Origin: Chlorokybus atmophyticus
Lineage: Eukaryota > Streptophyta > Chlorokybophyceae > Chlorokybales > Chlorokybaceae
Length of the DNA stretch: 36,957 nucleotides
Direction of reading: 5' to 3'
Assembly: GCA_009103225.1 (NCBI GenBank)
Contig: RHPI01000101.1
Coordinates: 45,074 to 82,030, forward strand
The notes under the pieces are model-generated. The model was not told where the DNA came from. It made no database searches and saw only the letters and a program-made list of their open reading frames with translations. Position numbers and translations under genes: made by a program. Positions within the stretch are counted from its first letter, which is position 1, and every line of letters starts with the position of its first letter. This document shows positions 11,968 to 23,855 of the stretch, in pieces.

Positions 11968-12156
11968 TCACTTCAGCGTATACAGTAAATTCGGCTAAGT
12001 GACAGCAAGCATCCAGAGCCTAGAGAACTCTGCATGACAGCATGCGAGATAGCGAGTAGGATCATCTTTGAACACTGTATATACAATGGCGCAGATACAT
12101 GTCCATACAGCACCTTCGATGGTTGCAATGTGCTACAGCTTCTACCACTGCAACTA
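11968..12156. other. Convergent intergenic spacer
   Basis: A 189-bp tail-to-tail spacer between the stop codons of the coiled-coil gene (+) and the PP2C gene (-). It must hold both 3' UTRs and polyadenylation sites, which may overlap. I see no strong terminator-like structure. Confidence 0.6.
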
Positions 12157-14752
12157 TCATGACGAGGAGCGCCGCAGAGATGGGTTTGCCGTCGACTCCG
12201 GCACAGCAATGAATTGTTTAAACACAACCAACACGGCACTCATGTTGTCGCAGCCCAACCCCGTGCCTCCAGTGTCTGGCGCTATACATGTGTTGAACAT
12301 CTCTTCAACAATCTGCGACAGCTTCTCCCGCTTGTGCAATCGCTGGTGCACAAAGTCAACGGCTTCTTGGCTGCTCATCACATCCCAGATGCCATCCTGC
12401 GAAAATGTTGTCACATACTGTGGCAACTAGCAACGCGCTTTGTGCTACCACCAAATCTGCATCACTGCTTGTTCACCATTACAAACAATGCAATGAGAAC
12501 TTACACATGCGAGTAGTAGAAACTCGTCACCGTCTTGCAGTTGGACTTGCTTAATATCTGGGTGTGCAGTGACAATCTGTGCCTCAGGACCGCGCTTGGG
12601 ATTGCTCTTGTACTCCATATCACCTATTAAGAACGATGCAATGCATATGTACATGTGTGTTGCCTAGAGTGCTGCAGCATGCCGAACAATAGCAAGCAAT
12701 CCTCACCAATTGCACGGGACAGTGCCAGCACGCCGTTGACCCTGCCATCTGCAATAAAACCTCCTGCTGCCAAGATGCGTGTCCGCTCTATCTCACTGTC
12801 AGGCTTGTGATCCTTGCTCAACTCAATTGCCTGCACAAGGCAATCACAAGAGGTTCTGAGCGTACGAAATGTGCAGACAACTACCATGACTAAGCAGATC
12901 AATGATACATATAACAAAAGGTACTGTGTGCTGCACGCTGATCAGACTGCTGCGCACACTGCACGTACATTGTTAACCAGGGAACATATGCAAACAACAC
13001 GTGCACCATGTCCATACCAAGAGTCACCTGGTGCAGCTTGTGGGAAACATGCCAAATAGCTAAGAACGAAGCATGGCCAATGCAATCACAGTAGGTACCT
13101 GTCCTTTGCGCGACAGCACAGCTCTAGAATCTCCTGCGTTCGCCACTATCAAGGTGTCACCCCGCATCACAGCTGTCACAGCGGTACTGCCAGCTGTTGG
13201 ACCTTCATATGTGCTCTGCACAACCAGGTCTGTTGGTGCCAATGACTGTACTCATGGGACAGTTTCTTGCAAACATGCTGTCATGTAGTAGCCACTGGGA
13301 CAGCACAACCTCAACTTTGCTGTGAAGAGACACATGCACAAACCTTAGAAGAGGATGATTGTTTGGAGGCCCGAGTTTGCGAACCCTCAGCCTCAGCCTC
13401 ACTTGTGTGCGATTTGTGACCCCCTTGCACTTCTTCCTCCTGGTCTTCAGGGGCAGCAGCCACTGCACCTCCTTTGCGACCAGAGTCCTCGCGAGACTCC
13501 CCCGCCAGCGCTTCCAGCTCTCTGCGGGCGCTCTCCGACCGCATCAAGACATCCATCTTCAAGTACGCAGCAGATAAGGCCTCCGCCAGGTTTGCACTTC
13601 CTTTGATAGCGCCTGTCACGACAACTTTTCAGCAAATGGTGCTGGTGCAACTGACATGCAGTTTCTTGGTTGATATGTGCAACGTGCCGCATACTACGAG
13701 CAGAATATGCAGCAATGCACTGCCAAGAGCAAATCCAATTCAACTTTATTGCCTGTTGCCCCAGCTGGAACATGGCACCACAAGTCTCATCTACAATTAC
13801 GTGCAGTCGTGACTGCCACATTCAATGGGTGTCCGTCGCCAATGCTTTCATGCGAGCGGCATGGCACAGCTTGGATGCTTATGCATTGATTACGTGTGTT
13901 TAAAGTCCCTACCACCCGCTTTGTGCAATCACAACAATGTGCATAGTTGATGAAGCTCGAGCCTCGAAGAGCCATGATGCGCAAGCTTGCGCCATTGCAG
14001 ATGTGCATCAACCACAAGCGACCGCCCTAAATACACTCAGGCGAACCTCAACTCAGTGCAAGTGCACAATTGCTGCACATGGTAATACTGGCTGTTTCAG
14101 AAATGGATGTGTGGACTGCGTACATGGCGAGACCCCGACGGATACCTCGACAGCCAATGCGCATGGCCTAGCCAAAAGCTGACATACCAGTATGTAGTCC
14201 ATGTACTAAAACAACTGACCCGTGTGGACAGGAGTACCAATACAAAGTTGTGCACATGCTGACAGCTGCTCATGACTGTTGCTGAGATGTACCGTAAAGC
14301 AAGTTCTATGTGCAGCTGGCGCATGACGAAGCCGTAAGTGCAGAGGTTGTGTACAGGTTTTCGCAGCGACCACCATTGATGCTGCCGCACGTAAAGCTCA
14401 CGACGTATACAGGTATATACCCATTCTAAAGAGGATGAGATCCGCCAGGGTAATGAGCTAGCTGCAGCCGTGACATGCTCACGGCCCAGCTCTGGCCAAT
14501 CGCTGACGCTTGTCGAACCAGTAACTTACCGGGGAGGTGCTTGGCGCAGTAGAGAGCGACCTCCTTGCCACCGTGGCCGTCGTATACGCCGAACAGGTGG
14601 GTGGCCTGGTCATCGATGTCCAGGAGCGTGGCGTGCGCGTCCTCCATGCCGAGTCTCCACCCCTGCATGGCGCTGGACCCAAAGGCCACGGCGTCGTTCG
14701 CCCCATCGCTGCTGGTCTTGTTCGTGTTGGGCGTGCTCAAATACGCCCCCAT
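12157..14752 (-). CDS. PP2C-family (PPM) Ser/Thr protein phosphatase, complete, 363 aa
   Basis: Metal-dependent protein phosphatase removing phosphate from Ser/Thr residues, close to the plant/protist PP2C group that begins MGAYLS. Exons on the minus strand: 14752-14530, 13612-13344, 13215-13099, 12830-12707, 12623-12505, 12396-12157 (stop TGA); 1092 bases, all phases close. Metal-binding aspartates and core motifs are present: MEDAH (36-40), YDGHGG (57-62), NAGDSR (190-195), [25 protein letters not shown] (283-289) and GCDNMS (D334). Residues ~110-160 form an acidic/Ser-rich insert ([10 protein letters not shown]...EEEVQGG) at a place where the family varies. The start at 14752 was chosen because the family begins MGAYLS; an upstream Gly-rich in-frame extension exists but looks untranslated. 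The 917-bp first intron is long for this window and the joined segment is a few residues shorter than in relatives, so a tiny exon may be missing. Expected to be soluble. Confidence 0.93.
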
Positions 14753-15175
14753 CCCTCCACTCGCATCCGCCGCACAGCCAAACCCCCCTCCCCCAACTTC
14801 AACCCCGCTGCCCCGGCCAACCTCCCCAACCACACCTCCGCCACAAAACCCTAGGTCGTACAACTTCCGCATTAGGGTTGTTGGGCGGACCTCTTCCTTC
14901 CATTCCAACCTCCTGTGGTCTCGGAAGGTCGTCCTGAACGTTCGCTCTTTCATAACAAAAGCAGCAGACTCGCCCACTAAGCAGGTGACACGTACACGCA
15001 CATGACGTTGAGAAGTACGGTACGCGCGTTACACCTTGTGCGTCAGCAATTTGGTTGTTAGCGCATCTCTGTGGTCTGATAGATCGCTTGGAGTGTTTCA
15101 GGTACTGAAATACTACAGCTATACCTGAGGTATCCTGTAGTGTCTCGAATACAGGCTTCAGACACTGCGTTCAGC
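14753..15175. promoter_or_regulatory. Divergent promoter region between phosphatase and acyltransferase genes
   Basis: A 423-bp interval separates the PP2C start (minus, 14752) from the acyltransferase start (plus, 15176). Its phosphatase-proximal part is GC-rich and open in the PP2C frame. No TATA box or recognisable motif array was seen. Confidence 0.45.
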
Positions 15176-17203
15176 ATGTCGCTAAGCACATTGGTGCATG
15201 TTGGCGGCGGCGACATGGGTGACGGCGGCGGCGGTGCCGGCGGCAGTGGTGTCGACGTTAACAAGGGGAGGTCTGTACGGAGCCGTGAGAGTTTCGAGTA
15301 TGGCCCCGAGATGGCAGCTGCAAGGACGAAGTACGCTCCCTACGTTCGGAACGACGAGTATGGCGTCATTGGGGAGTCCCCACGCAGGCAAGCTACAACC
15401 ACAAGGACATGCCAGCGACCACGTCTGTGTGCATGCCAAGCAGCTGATTATGCGCTTTGTTGCTGTTCAGGTTGGGGACGAAGGTGAGGGTGTGGGTGGG
15501 GACGGCGGTGCTGGTGCCGGTGAGGATGTCGTTGGTTGTATGCGTTATATTCTTCTTCTTCCTGGTGTGCCGGTGCGCAGTGGCGGCGGCGGCAGTGGTA
15601 GCGTGGCTGAGGGTAGAGCCACGTGGCGCCGCTCCGTTGTACGACGGCCGCCGCAGCCCCGTAGTGGTGTGGTTTGGGCGGTGGTGTGCCAGGACATTGC
15701 TGTTCGTGCTGGGCTTCTACTACATTGAGAAAAGGAGAGTGGTAGGCAGTGGCGAAGACAATAGTAACAGCAACAGTTTTGTGGCTGTTGTCTCCAATCA
15801 CATCAGCTATCTGGACATCCTCTACCACATGTCCGACAGCTTCCCCTCCTTTGTCGCAAAGGTGATTAACACGCAAGATCTAAGACATTGTGAATATCAG
15901 TCACGCACGCAGTAAAGCTATCAAACGGTCAAACATAACACAATTATGAATATATACAAACAATGGTACTATGCATGTGTGGACATGGCAATTCTGCACT
16001 CAGTAGTTAAGGAATGCAGCAACCAATGGGGGAAGGAGTTAATGAAGCGGGTGGTTGAGGCTTTATGATCTGCTATGCACTAGTATCAATACCTATGTAG
16101 GGCGAATGCGCTCGTGACTCAGCAACAGTGCATGTGTTCCCACCTGCTGTTGTGCACGTGCTGCGCAGCGCGTTGAACCAATATGTATTTCACGCACACA
16201 CAATTGCCGCAGCGTGCACTGTTGCGTTAAGGGGACCTGATGATGCGATCAATGTTTCTGGTAGGCAGGGACTCGAAAGGTGCCGCTTGTCGGCGCCATC
16301 AGGTGCGCAAAAGAGAGTGTGTAACTTTTTTGTGTCACCGGTTCTCATTGCTTGCTTATCGCTTGCTTGATGTTGTGATAATTCAGCGAGTGCATGGGCT
16401 GCGTGTACGTTGACCGCGAGGTCGCCGATGCCACGCGCAACGGAGTGTCCGGTAAGGTTGTAACCCGGAATGACTGTTTATGTACTTGAAGTCTGCAGTC
16501 ATGTATACATAACAACGACAACAACAGGATTGGTGAAAGCACGCTTAGAGGCTCGCAGGCAAGAACCGCACAACTACCAGCCAATGTTGTTGTTCCCTGG
16601 TGAGTGTGTGCGATGTAACATCGCCGATGATGCACATGCATTATTTGTTTATTGTGATGATAAATATTCACTAGGCTTTATTTCTTCCATTTTAGAGGGC
16701 ACAACAACAAATGGGGAATACTTGCTGCCCTTCAAGACGGGAGCGTTTCTGGCGGGCGCACCCGTCAAACCCGTGCTGCTTCGCTACAAGTGGCAACACT
16801 TCAGCCCTGCCTGGGAAACCATCACTGCGGTACTACTAATGGTGTGGTTGTTGTTGTCCTTGAACATGTGATAACACAGTCGCACCCCACTGCGTGCGCA
16901 GCCTCGGCACATCCAGCTCCTCTGCAGCCAGCTGTACAACACGCTCGAGGTGGTGGAACTCCCCACGTATGTGCCGAGCGCGGAAGAGGCGGTCGACCCT
17001 GCGCTGTATGCCGCCAACGTGCGCGCATATATGGCCAAAGAGGTATGTGTGACAGTATGTTGTTGGTTTGTGTTGAGTTGTGTCACCTGACTGGGTGTGC
17101 GCTTTGTGAAACGCAGGGTGGGCTCGTCCCTTCGAGCCTGACACTGCAAGACAAACGCGCCTACCAGTCGATACTGCTAGGGAAGTCATTCAAAGGAGAT
17201 TGA
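15176..17203 (+). CDS. LPCAT/LPEAT-type 1-acyl-lysophospholipid acyltransferase, complete, 379 aa
   Basis: PlsC-superfamily acyltransferase that transfers an acyl group from acyl-CoA to a lysophospholipid, normally at the ER. Exons: 15176-15387, 15471-15861, 16265-16302, 16387-16451, 16528-16599, 16696-16829, 16902-17042, 17117-17203 (stop TGA); 1140 bases. Motif I, NHISYLD (180-186), has the catalytic His and Asp spaced HX4D. Motif II region: CMGCVYVDRE. Motif III: EGTTTNG (260-266), followed by APVKPV. A strongly hydrophobic segment at about residues 83-116 should anchor the protein. The 38-base exon 3 encodes TRKVPLVGAIS, matching the VPLIG-type segment expected between motifs I and II. 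The first intron uses a GC donor (AG|GCAAGC), required to join exon 1 to LGTKVRVW in frame. No EF-hands follow the catalytic domain, unlike several animal and plant relatives. Substrate (PC or PE) cannot be read from sequence. The ATG is the first in frame with a Gly-rich leader. Confidence 0.9.
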
Positions 17204-17562
17204 CAATGTAAATGATAGATCACATTTCTAGACCTGTTGCTGTGACAAAGGTGCAATATACATTCATGTACATCTTGATTCTCTTGCAAGGGTATATGTA
17301 CCGCTACTTTTACCTCACTCGCTCATGTATGGCTGTTGTTGCCTAATGTCAGCAATGAGCAGCTTCTTCAAGCAAAACCCAATGATATGACAATGCAGTA
17401 GCTGCAGTAGCTTACAACAAAAGGCACAACACAATAAAAGCGGGACTCGAGACAAACGCGAAAACTGGGTTGTATATATACTAAGTCGGTTGGTACTTGC
17501 TAGCAACACATACAACAGAGAGGCAAACCAACTACCTGCACACCATTTCTCATCTCACGCTA
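17204..17562. other. Convergent intergenic spacer
   Basis: A 359-bp spacer between the stop codons of the acyltransferase (+) and the CLT transporter (-). A TGTAA element, the usual polyadenylation signal of green algae, lies just after the acyltransferase stop at about 17207, and another occurs on the minus strand near 17410. Such short motifs also occur by chance. Nothing else seen. Confidence 0.4.
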
Positions 17563-20500
17563 TCATGATGAGGCCGCTGCGCGCGTCGCAGCTGCGTTGG
17601 TGCCGGCAGCCACCACAGCGGCAATCTTGCGGAAAGCCGTGGCGGCAGCGGTGTTGTACACAATGAGGCCAAGGAACAGCACGCCCGCACCGGCGTAGAA
17701 GGCGTTGTCGAGCACGGGTGGTGCGCCGATGAAGGGGAGGGGCAGCGTAAATGCTAACACAGTCAAGGGAACTGCATAACACAAATTACATCATGTTGGT
17801 ATGCGCGATGCTGGACATGCAAACACATATACCAAGTGTTACGGCATGGTACGGAGTTTTGTATCTACATGTATCTACATGTGTCAATATGTGTGCGTAG
17901 TAGGACACACGCAAACAGAAGCCATGCTACCACTGCATAGCACCGAGACTTGCAGATGCCAGCATGCGCACATGTGCGTGTGAACCAACAAGTTGTTGGG
18001 GCATACGGGTGAGTGCGAGTTTCTCTTGCCTGAGGCGGAGATGGCGAGTGAGGGCACGACAGCGGAGGAGATCTTGAGGAGGTAGACGGCAACAATGTTG
18101 AAGGCCAGGTTGGCAAGGACATATGCAACAGCCAGGAGGGGCGCGGCAGCACACTCAGGCCCGCCCCGGCCAAGGAAACACGCCGCACCCGCGCTCAGGT
18201 ACGCCGGCAGCTCAGCCCAAGCAATGCCCTGCAAGCGCATGCATGAGCAACTGTGGTCCACAAGAAGGTACACTTTCATATAGCTCGCTCACAAACATGC
18301 GCAAGTACACATACACTAATACAACGCAAGCACCCTCATCGCATGCATGCATGTGTGTGTATCACTGATCACGTGTGGCAGCAGGAGTTACACGAATCGG
18401 GCCACAACTTGCCTGGTAGGCTGATATGGCAGGGAGGAACAGCAGGACAAACAGCGCCTGGAACAGCGAGCTGAAGCTGTTGAGCACAAAAAGGTCCATT
18501 GAACCGCATGCTAACCGTTGCCTTGCGTCCTGCACAACAAAGCACGACACATTACAGCCATGCATGCTTACCAACGCATGCACCCATATAAGCTTAGTTA
18601 CATTGGTACACACATATTTGCTGATGCAGACATGTATGCTTTTACGCGCATGCACATCACAACCTGTGCTCACCCTAAACACTGCTTCCTTCAAGATTGT
18701 GGCTGCTGCCGGAAATGCCAGCGATGCCATGTAGATGTAGGGGTAGGCGCTTTTGTTCACCACTCCAAACACCTACAGAGAGCGCCCGCAAGCTTACCAC
18801 CAACTTATCATAGCACAAGCCACACACATGCACAGTCGCCTTGCTGGCAGTTGATCCTGTTCATCCATGCATGCATGACTGACTCACGGGGTTGGGCAGT
18901 AGTAGTAGTAGTAGTAGGATTAGGGGTAATGAAGTAGGCAGCTAGTGTGTTGGTGCTTAGCCCGGTGGTCGTGTTGGAGGTGAAAGTGTGTGAATGTTGG
19001 ACATGCTGCATGTGTTATGCATGGCACAAAACTGCATTGAATGCTTGGTGCACCCAGACGTAGTCTCACTTCAGTAGCAGTGGCGGCAGCGGTGTTGTTG
19101 CTAGCAAACACACTCAATGCCACGCCAGCCATAACCAGCGCGGCACCAACAACCTGCGACGCAGCAAAGCGTGCACCCAGAAACACCGCCGACAGGAGCA
19201 GCTGCCAGAACAAGAACGTCTGCTGCAGCACCGGCAGCAACGCACCTGTAAGTGGACAAAAAGTTCAAACATGCAATGGTAGACCATGCAAATATGCACA
19301 TGCGTGCGTGGGTACGTGCATGTGTGCACATACCTGCCTGCGTATGTGTGCGTGCATGTGCATGTGCTTGTGCCTGTACATGCATGTCGGCATGCGTATG
19401 TATGTGTGCATGTGCATGGGTCTGGGCCGTGCTTGTTCATTCGAGCGTGTGTGCATGTGCTTGTATAGATGCACATAGGCGTGTACATATGTGGGTATTC
19501 TTCCCAAAGTACCGTCAAACACGCATCCATGTACCTGACAACTGTGCTGCTAGTGTGATCATACCACATCAAGTGCACACTGTGTATATGCATCACTCAT
19601 GTACATACCAGGTAGTGCCGCAGCCACAACGCATCCTGCGGCGAGTCCAAGTGCTTCGAGTGCACCAATGAGGACAAACGAGGCCTTGGGGTAGGCGAGC
19701 ATCTCATCAGGGATGGCAGCGGGTGAGGAGTTGCGCCGCGCAGTGAGGATGGCCAAATACGCCACACAGTTGCCAACAGTCAAGAACTGGGCCAGGAAAA
19801 ACGTGTAGCGCTGCAGAGGCACCAGAGCCATCTTGAACAGCACCCTGCATGTTATAGACTTGTGTGTTTTTGGCCATGCAGTTGGTCCAATGCTATGTAG
19901 ATCTTGACCAAGCTTGTCATGTGGACCACAAGTGATTGGGATCATCAAGTGTTTCCACAACACTTGCGTGCATGCGGGCTTATTGACACCAGTACTCTAG
20001 CAAAAGTAACCGACTGGACAACAAGGAAATTACTGGTAACAGTACTCGTAATGAAGTGGCATGCTCTTCTTGTATGTGCGTTCAGTGCCGTCTTCCCTAG
20101 CATGCATGCATGCAAGCAAGATGCATGGTCTTGCGCACTGCACTTGCTCATGCATATTGGTTTCTGCCATTGTTGTTTGACTACCACTACACCCACGGAA
20201 CACTTGTTGTCTTGCTTGTGTATTTGCTGCATGCCACAAGTCAATGCTAAAAGCTAGCAAGCAGGAAGCGAATGTGGACTTGCGCACAGCAATGCAATGT
20301 TGGGGGCAATGCGCACCTGCTGGCGACGCTGAGAGCGACGACGCATAGCGTAACCAGCGTGACGGCGCCGCTGTTCTTCTCGGATCTGGTCTGGTAGGGC
20401 AGGGCGATGGCGGAGCGGGCGGAGGACGTTGAGGATGCGGAGGAGTCGCCCGCCGCAGCGGCAGCCGCCGCAGCCTGGGCCCGAGCGGGAGGCGCGGGCG

Positions 20501-20741
20501 AGGTAGGGAGTGGCCGCCGCCGCCTGGGGAAGGGGTGGCCGTGCCAGGGTTGTGACAACCGCCACGTGGCGTCACCGCATTGCCTGCGCAGCAACGACTG
20601 AGCCGACGACGACGACGGTGAAGGAAGAGCAGCTCTCTGCCGCCGTCGCTGAGGCAGCGAACATGCGCAGCCACATGGCTGCCGCTGTGCAGCGAGCGAG
20701 TAGCTCGTCGTGAACACCGGCGACGCCACCGCCGCCGCCAT
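17563..20741 (-). CDS. CRT-like (CLT) membrane transporter, probably plastid envelope, complete, 486 aa
   Basis: Member of the CRT-like transporter family within the drug/metabolite transporter superfamily; plant CLTs export glutathione and its precursor from plastids. Exons on the minus strand: 20741-20317, 19844-19609, 19245-19070, 18772-18674, 18529-18413, 18228-18030, 17771-17563 (stop TGA); 1461 bases. Residues 1-125 are Ala/Ser/Arg/Pro-rich and poor in acidic residues, like a transit peptide. About ten hydrophobic helices follow. Family signatures: VLFKMALVPLQRYTFFLAQ, LEALGLAAG, LPVLQQTFLFWQLLLS, the loop with CFLGRGGPEC, NLAFNIVAVYLLKISSAVV, then TLPLPFIGAPP near the C-terminus. Introns 5 and 6 both have GC donors (CAG|GCAAGT and CAG|GCAAGA); no GT site gives the right phase for either. 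An upstream in-frame ATG at 20858 would add 39 Arg/Trp-rich residues; I prefer 20741. Glutathione as substrate is inference from the plant family. Confidence 0.92.
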
Positions 20742-21957
20742 CGCCACCGCCCCCAACCCAGCCGCACCCGCCAGCTCCGCCTCCACGATCCACGCCCAAC
20801 CCCACAACCACCACCTCCGCCGCCACCTCCGCCGCCTGCCTCCCCGCCAACGCGCCACGTGGCGTTCTGATCGGTTAGCAGCTCCCAGCCTTCAGTGCTT
20901 GATTGCGATCACGCGACCGTGGTTAACTAACCCCCCTACCCCCGCCGCACAGCCGCAAGCTCAAACCCCTTGACCGGATTTCCTTCGTTTTACGGCTTCA
21001 GTGTGTCAGAACCTAGGCGGCTGGGCTACAATGATTGCGAGCAGTGTCGCCAATGAGGCGTCGCGAGATGTGCACTGCGCCCCGCGGCGATTGGCTCGCA
21101 CCTTGTTGGATAGGAGTGGAGATCTGACATGGCACATCCTGGCGGCCAGGACCCTGGCCTGCTACATATTTGTAAGGTGACTGCTGTGTTAGAATGTTCT
21201 CGATAATTGTTACTTCAATGTTGATGTGAGTTGACATTGTCAACTTGACAACCATTGAACATGTTGAGCTTAGAGATTGTACCAAAGCTTTTCGGTTCCA
21301 TGCACTTAATGGCAGAAGAATTGACACGGCATCACACCTTTTACATTATCTGTAAAATTCTTTTCATTATATAATGACTTCTTCTGGCATTGTGTGCGCT
21401 TGATGGTTTTATGCAGCCATTAGAGTTGACATCATCCTCCAATGGTTGTGGCAACCGCTAGATGTGACAAATCAGCTGACTAATAGCTATTAAACATGAT
21501 TAATTCCATGAAATGCTATAATGAAATAACATCAGTCTCATATATGATCATGGCGGCCATTACAGCAGTGCATAGCACGACATCACCGCCCCGCCCTGCA
21601 CGTAACCTTGCTGCTACTGCCTTCAAATTGCGAATTTGTCTGTCTTGATGTGCTGATGCTGCTATTGCTGCTACACCCTACTACTAATACAACTTTTGCT
21701 AACAAGCGGCTGTAACAAACGGATTAGTTGCCGATGTTGCTTGCTGCCCCGCCTCTTACACCGCCTCAACCCCTCCACAGCCACGCACTTGGCTAGAGCA
21801 CATAGTTGCAGCATTAAGTTGCCGCTGTCGTAATCTTGTGCTTCTGCCTCCGCTGCTCTGCCTGGCTTGCTTATTGTAGCGTTGATCATGTGTGTGCTTG
21901 CGCTACATTGCATGATTATGCATTACGTGACATCACATTTATGTACATATACATAAA

Positions 21958-22060
21958 TATAGATAGATAGATAGATAGACAGATCAATGGATAGATAGAT
22001 AGAGATATAGATTTAGATAAGGATATAAATACAGATATAAATATAGATATAAATATAAAT
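21958..22060. repeat. (GATA)n and degenerate ATAAATATAGAT microsatellite
   Basis: A run of TAGA/GATA tetranucleotides beginning near 21960 decays into AGATATAAATA-type units to about 22060. Confidence 0.85.
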
Positions 22061-22410
22061 ATTTGTTATACGTGTCTTATATACCACAATGCTGTACAGA
22101 CTTCTTTGCAATGAAATCCTTAATGGGGGTCGCTTTACAAATAAAACATGTTGGTTAATTTTTATTTTGCGTAATGAGCTATCGATTAAAAAGCATGGAG
22201 TAACGAGATTATAATCATATGCAAATTAACGGTTTAACACATCATTACGAAACAATATGGTATATGTCATTAAAGTTGTCATATAAGGTAAAAGTTATAA
22301 TAATACATACCGGTATACAAATTTATTAATGTTACAATGCTAATGATTACTTTTGGGTTAACAATTATATCATGCTTAATAAAAGCCGTTACAATTGACT
22401 TAATTACAAT

Positions 22411-22472
22411 AGCGGAGGCATAACTCTAGTCGTTTTAATTAACTTATTTGTAACAGCGGCGGCATAACTCTA
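22411..22472. repeat. 18-bp direct repeat, two copies
   Basis: AGCGGAGGCATAACTCTA at 22411-22428 recurs as AGCGGCGGCATAACTCTA at 22455-22472, 17 of 18 bases identical, start-to-start distance 44. These GC-containing blocks stand out from the AT-rich surroundings and may be remnants of a transposon end or a duplicated binding site. Confidence 0.7.
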
Positions 22473-22517
22473 AATAATTGCCTTACGACACTACAGTGTA
22501 AACTCCTCGACGTCACG

Positions 22518-22554
22518 TTCAGGAACCACGCATACGGTATACGTGGTTCCTGAA
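22518..22554. repeat. 37-bp near-perfect palindrome
   Basis: Arms TTCAGGAACCACG (22518-22530) and CGTGGTTCCTGAA (22542-22554) are perfect reverse complements over 13 bp. The intervening 11 bases continue the symmetry (ATAC/GTAT around a single G) with one mismatch, giving an 18-bp stem with one mismatch and almost no loop. It is not attached to any gene I can see. Confidence 0.85.
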
Positions 22555-23651
22555 ATAATGTGCATGTTAGATGAGATTGTATATCAAAAATGATGGGGTT
22601 TGAAGTCTTCAAAGAGACCAATTTTAAGCTCGATATAAATTGATGACGTTTACGCGTTACCGGTTATATTTTTTATTATCTCGTCACTTAACATGAAAGG
22701 GTTGCAATAGTTTGTTAAATTCTGTAGCACAGCATACGGTGCATGAAATTGTCACATCGTAAGTGTGGGCCCAACCCTACTTTGCATACAGTATCATAGT
22801 ACATGCATAGAAGATCATGGTCATGCCAAGTATGACCAAGACCCCAAGCAACACACAAGTTGGCCGAGGGGTGTAGCTGACAAGCGCTTAGCAACAAGCA
22901 AGCTAGCTAACCCACTACACTACGTGCTTGGGCAAGTGTGCAAGTGTGTATAGTGGCAAGCTAAGGTAGAACAAGTGGACCACCTGCAGCGATGGAGGTA
23001 GCTGGAGGGGAAAAGGAGCAGCGTGTGAGTCCCTTTGATAGGCGAGGCAGTGCGTGGTTAAGACTATTCTGTATATGAAGTGCATGTTGTGCATATGGCG
23101 TGCTTACTCCTCGCGCCCCTCACCGCATGCGCATTAACCCTGCCGCCGCTACCCACGCAGTCACAACGCAATGACAATGGCTCATATATGTGTCGTAAGG
23201 ATTGGGGTTACCACTTGAAGCATGGACTATACAGATGTGAATCATGTGTCAACATACGTTATTTGCACACGTATGTTACCAGCGTACACAATCAGGCGGT
23301 GTCTTTCCTTTAGATCAATGTCATGTCATGGCGCTCGATGGCAATAACGCGAATATTACATGATGTGCGCATGCATGCACATGGTATTGGTTTGCACACA
23401 TGGTGTACTTGAAACATCAATTTGGTACCAACCAGTCTGAAGAACATGCAACTCAAACCGCACGAAACAAAAGCACCGCGTACGAACAGACGAACGCATT
23501 GATTGCCGGCAATGCCAACGGTTTTGCCGCCCGCCTGAAACGCACGTAACGTTACCTCCCACACGGGACACACGGGCCGCGGCGCGAGACACAGAGCCAA
23601 CAAACGTTCGCCGAACCCTAACGGGGGGCGCGCGGAAAGCTCTTGCCTTAA

Positions 23652-23840
23652 CCTGCGGAGGACGCGAAGGCGGCGGTGGAGGAGCAGCAGGAGGAGGCGG
23701 AAGCGGCGGAGAAGGAGGGCGTGGATCGGCGATTGAGCTGGCTGAAGCAAGGTTTAGTTCGTGGAATCTTGGTGGGAGTGTGGAGGATATTGCGAGGGCG
23801 AGAAGATGGTGAGCGGCCGGCGGCGTCGGTGGTGAAATGA
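23652..23840 (+). other. Uncharacterised open segment ending just before the VOC start
   Basis: An open frame bounded by TAA (23649-23651) and TGA (23838-23840) encodes an acidic Ala/Glu/Gln-rich stretch followed by an amphipathic, basic stretch (RRLSWLKQGLVRGILVGVW). GC-rich third positions and the patterned peptide look like coding sequence, yet there is no ATG in the expected position and no upstream exon I can support. It ends 15 bases before the VOC ATG. It may be the last exon of an unseen plus-strand gene or part of the VOC 5' leader. Confidence 0.3.
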
Positions 23841-23855
23841 TGAGTTCCCGTCGCC

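Larger units (their letters stand above)
20742..23651. other. Gene-poor spacer with AT-rich core
   Basis: About 2.9 kb with no ORF resembling a conserved protein and no exon chain I can support. The left 500 bp is GC-rich and presumably contains the CLT promoter. From about 21900 to 22750 the sequence turns strongly AT-rich, in sharp contrast with neighbouring genes, and holds a GATA tract, a short direct repeat and a 37-bp palindrome, described separately. Confidence 0.6.

Noticed and set aside
19252-19671. 139-codon plus-strand ORF inside the CLT gene
   Set aside because: Cys/His/Met-rich translation of a TG/CA-rich intron, antisense to the transporter.
21958-22060. Regular repeats that could suggest a CRISPR or satellite array
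   Set aside because: Simple GATA microsatellite without spacers; CRISPR is not expected in a nuclear genome.
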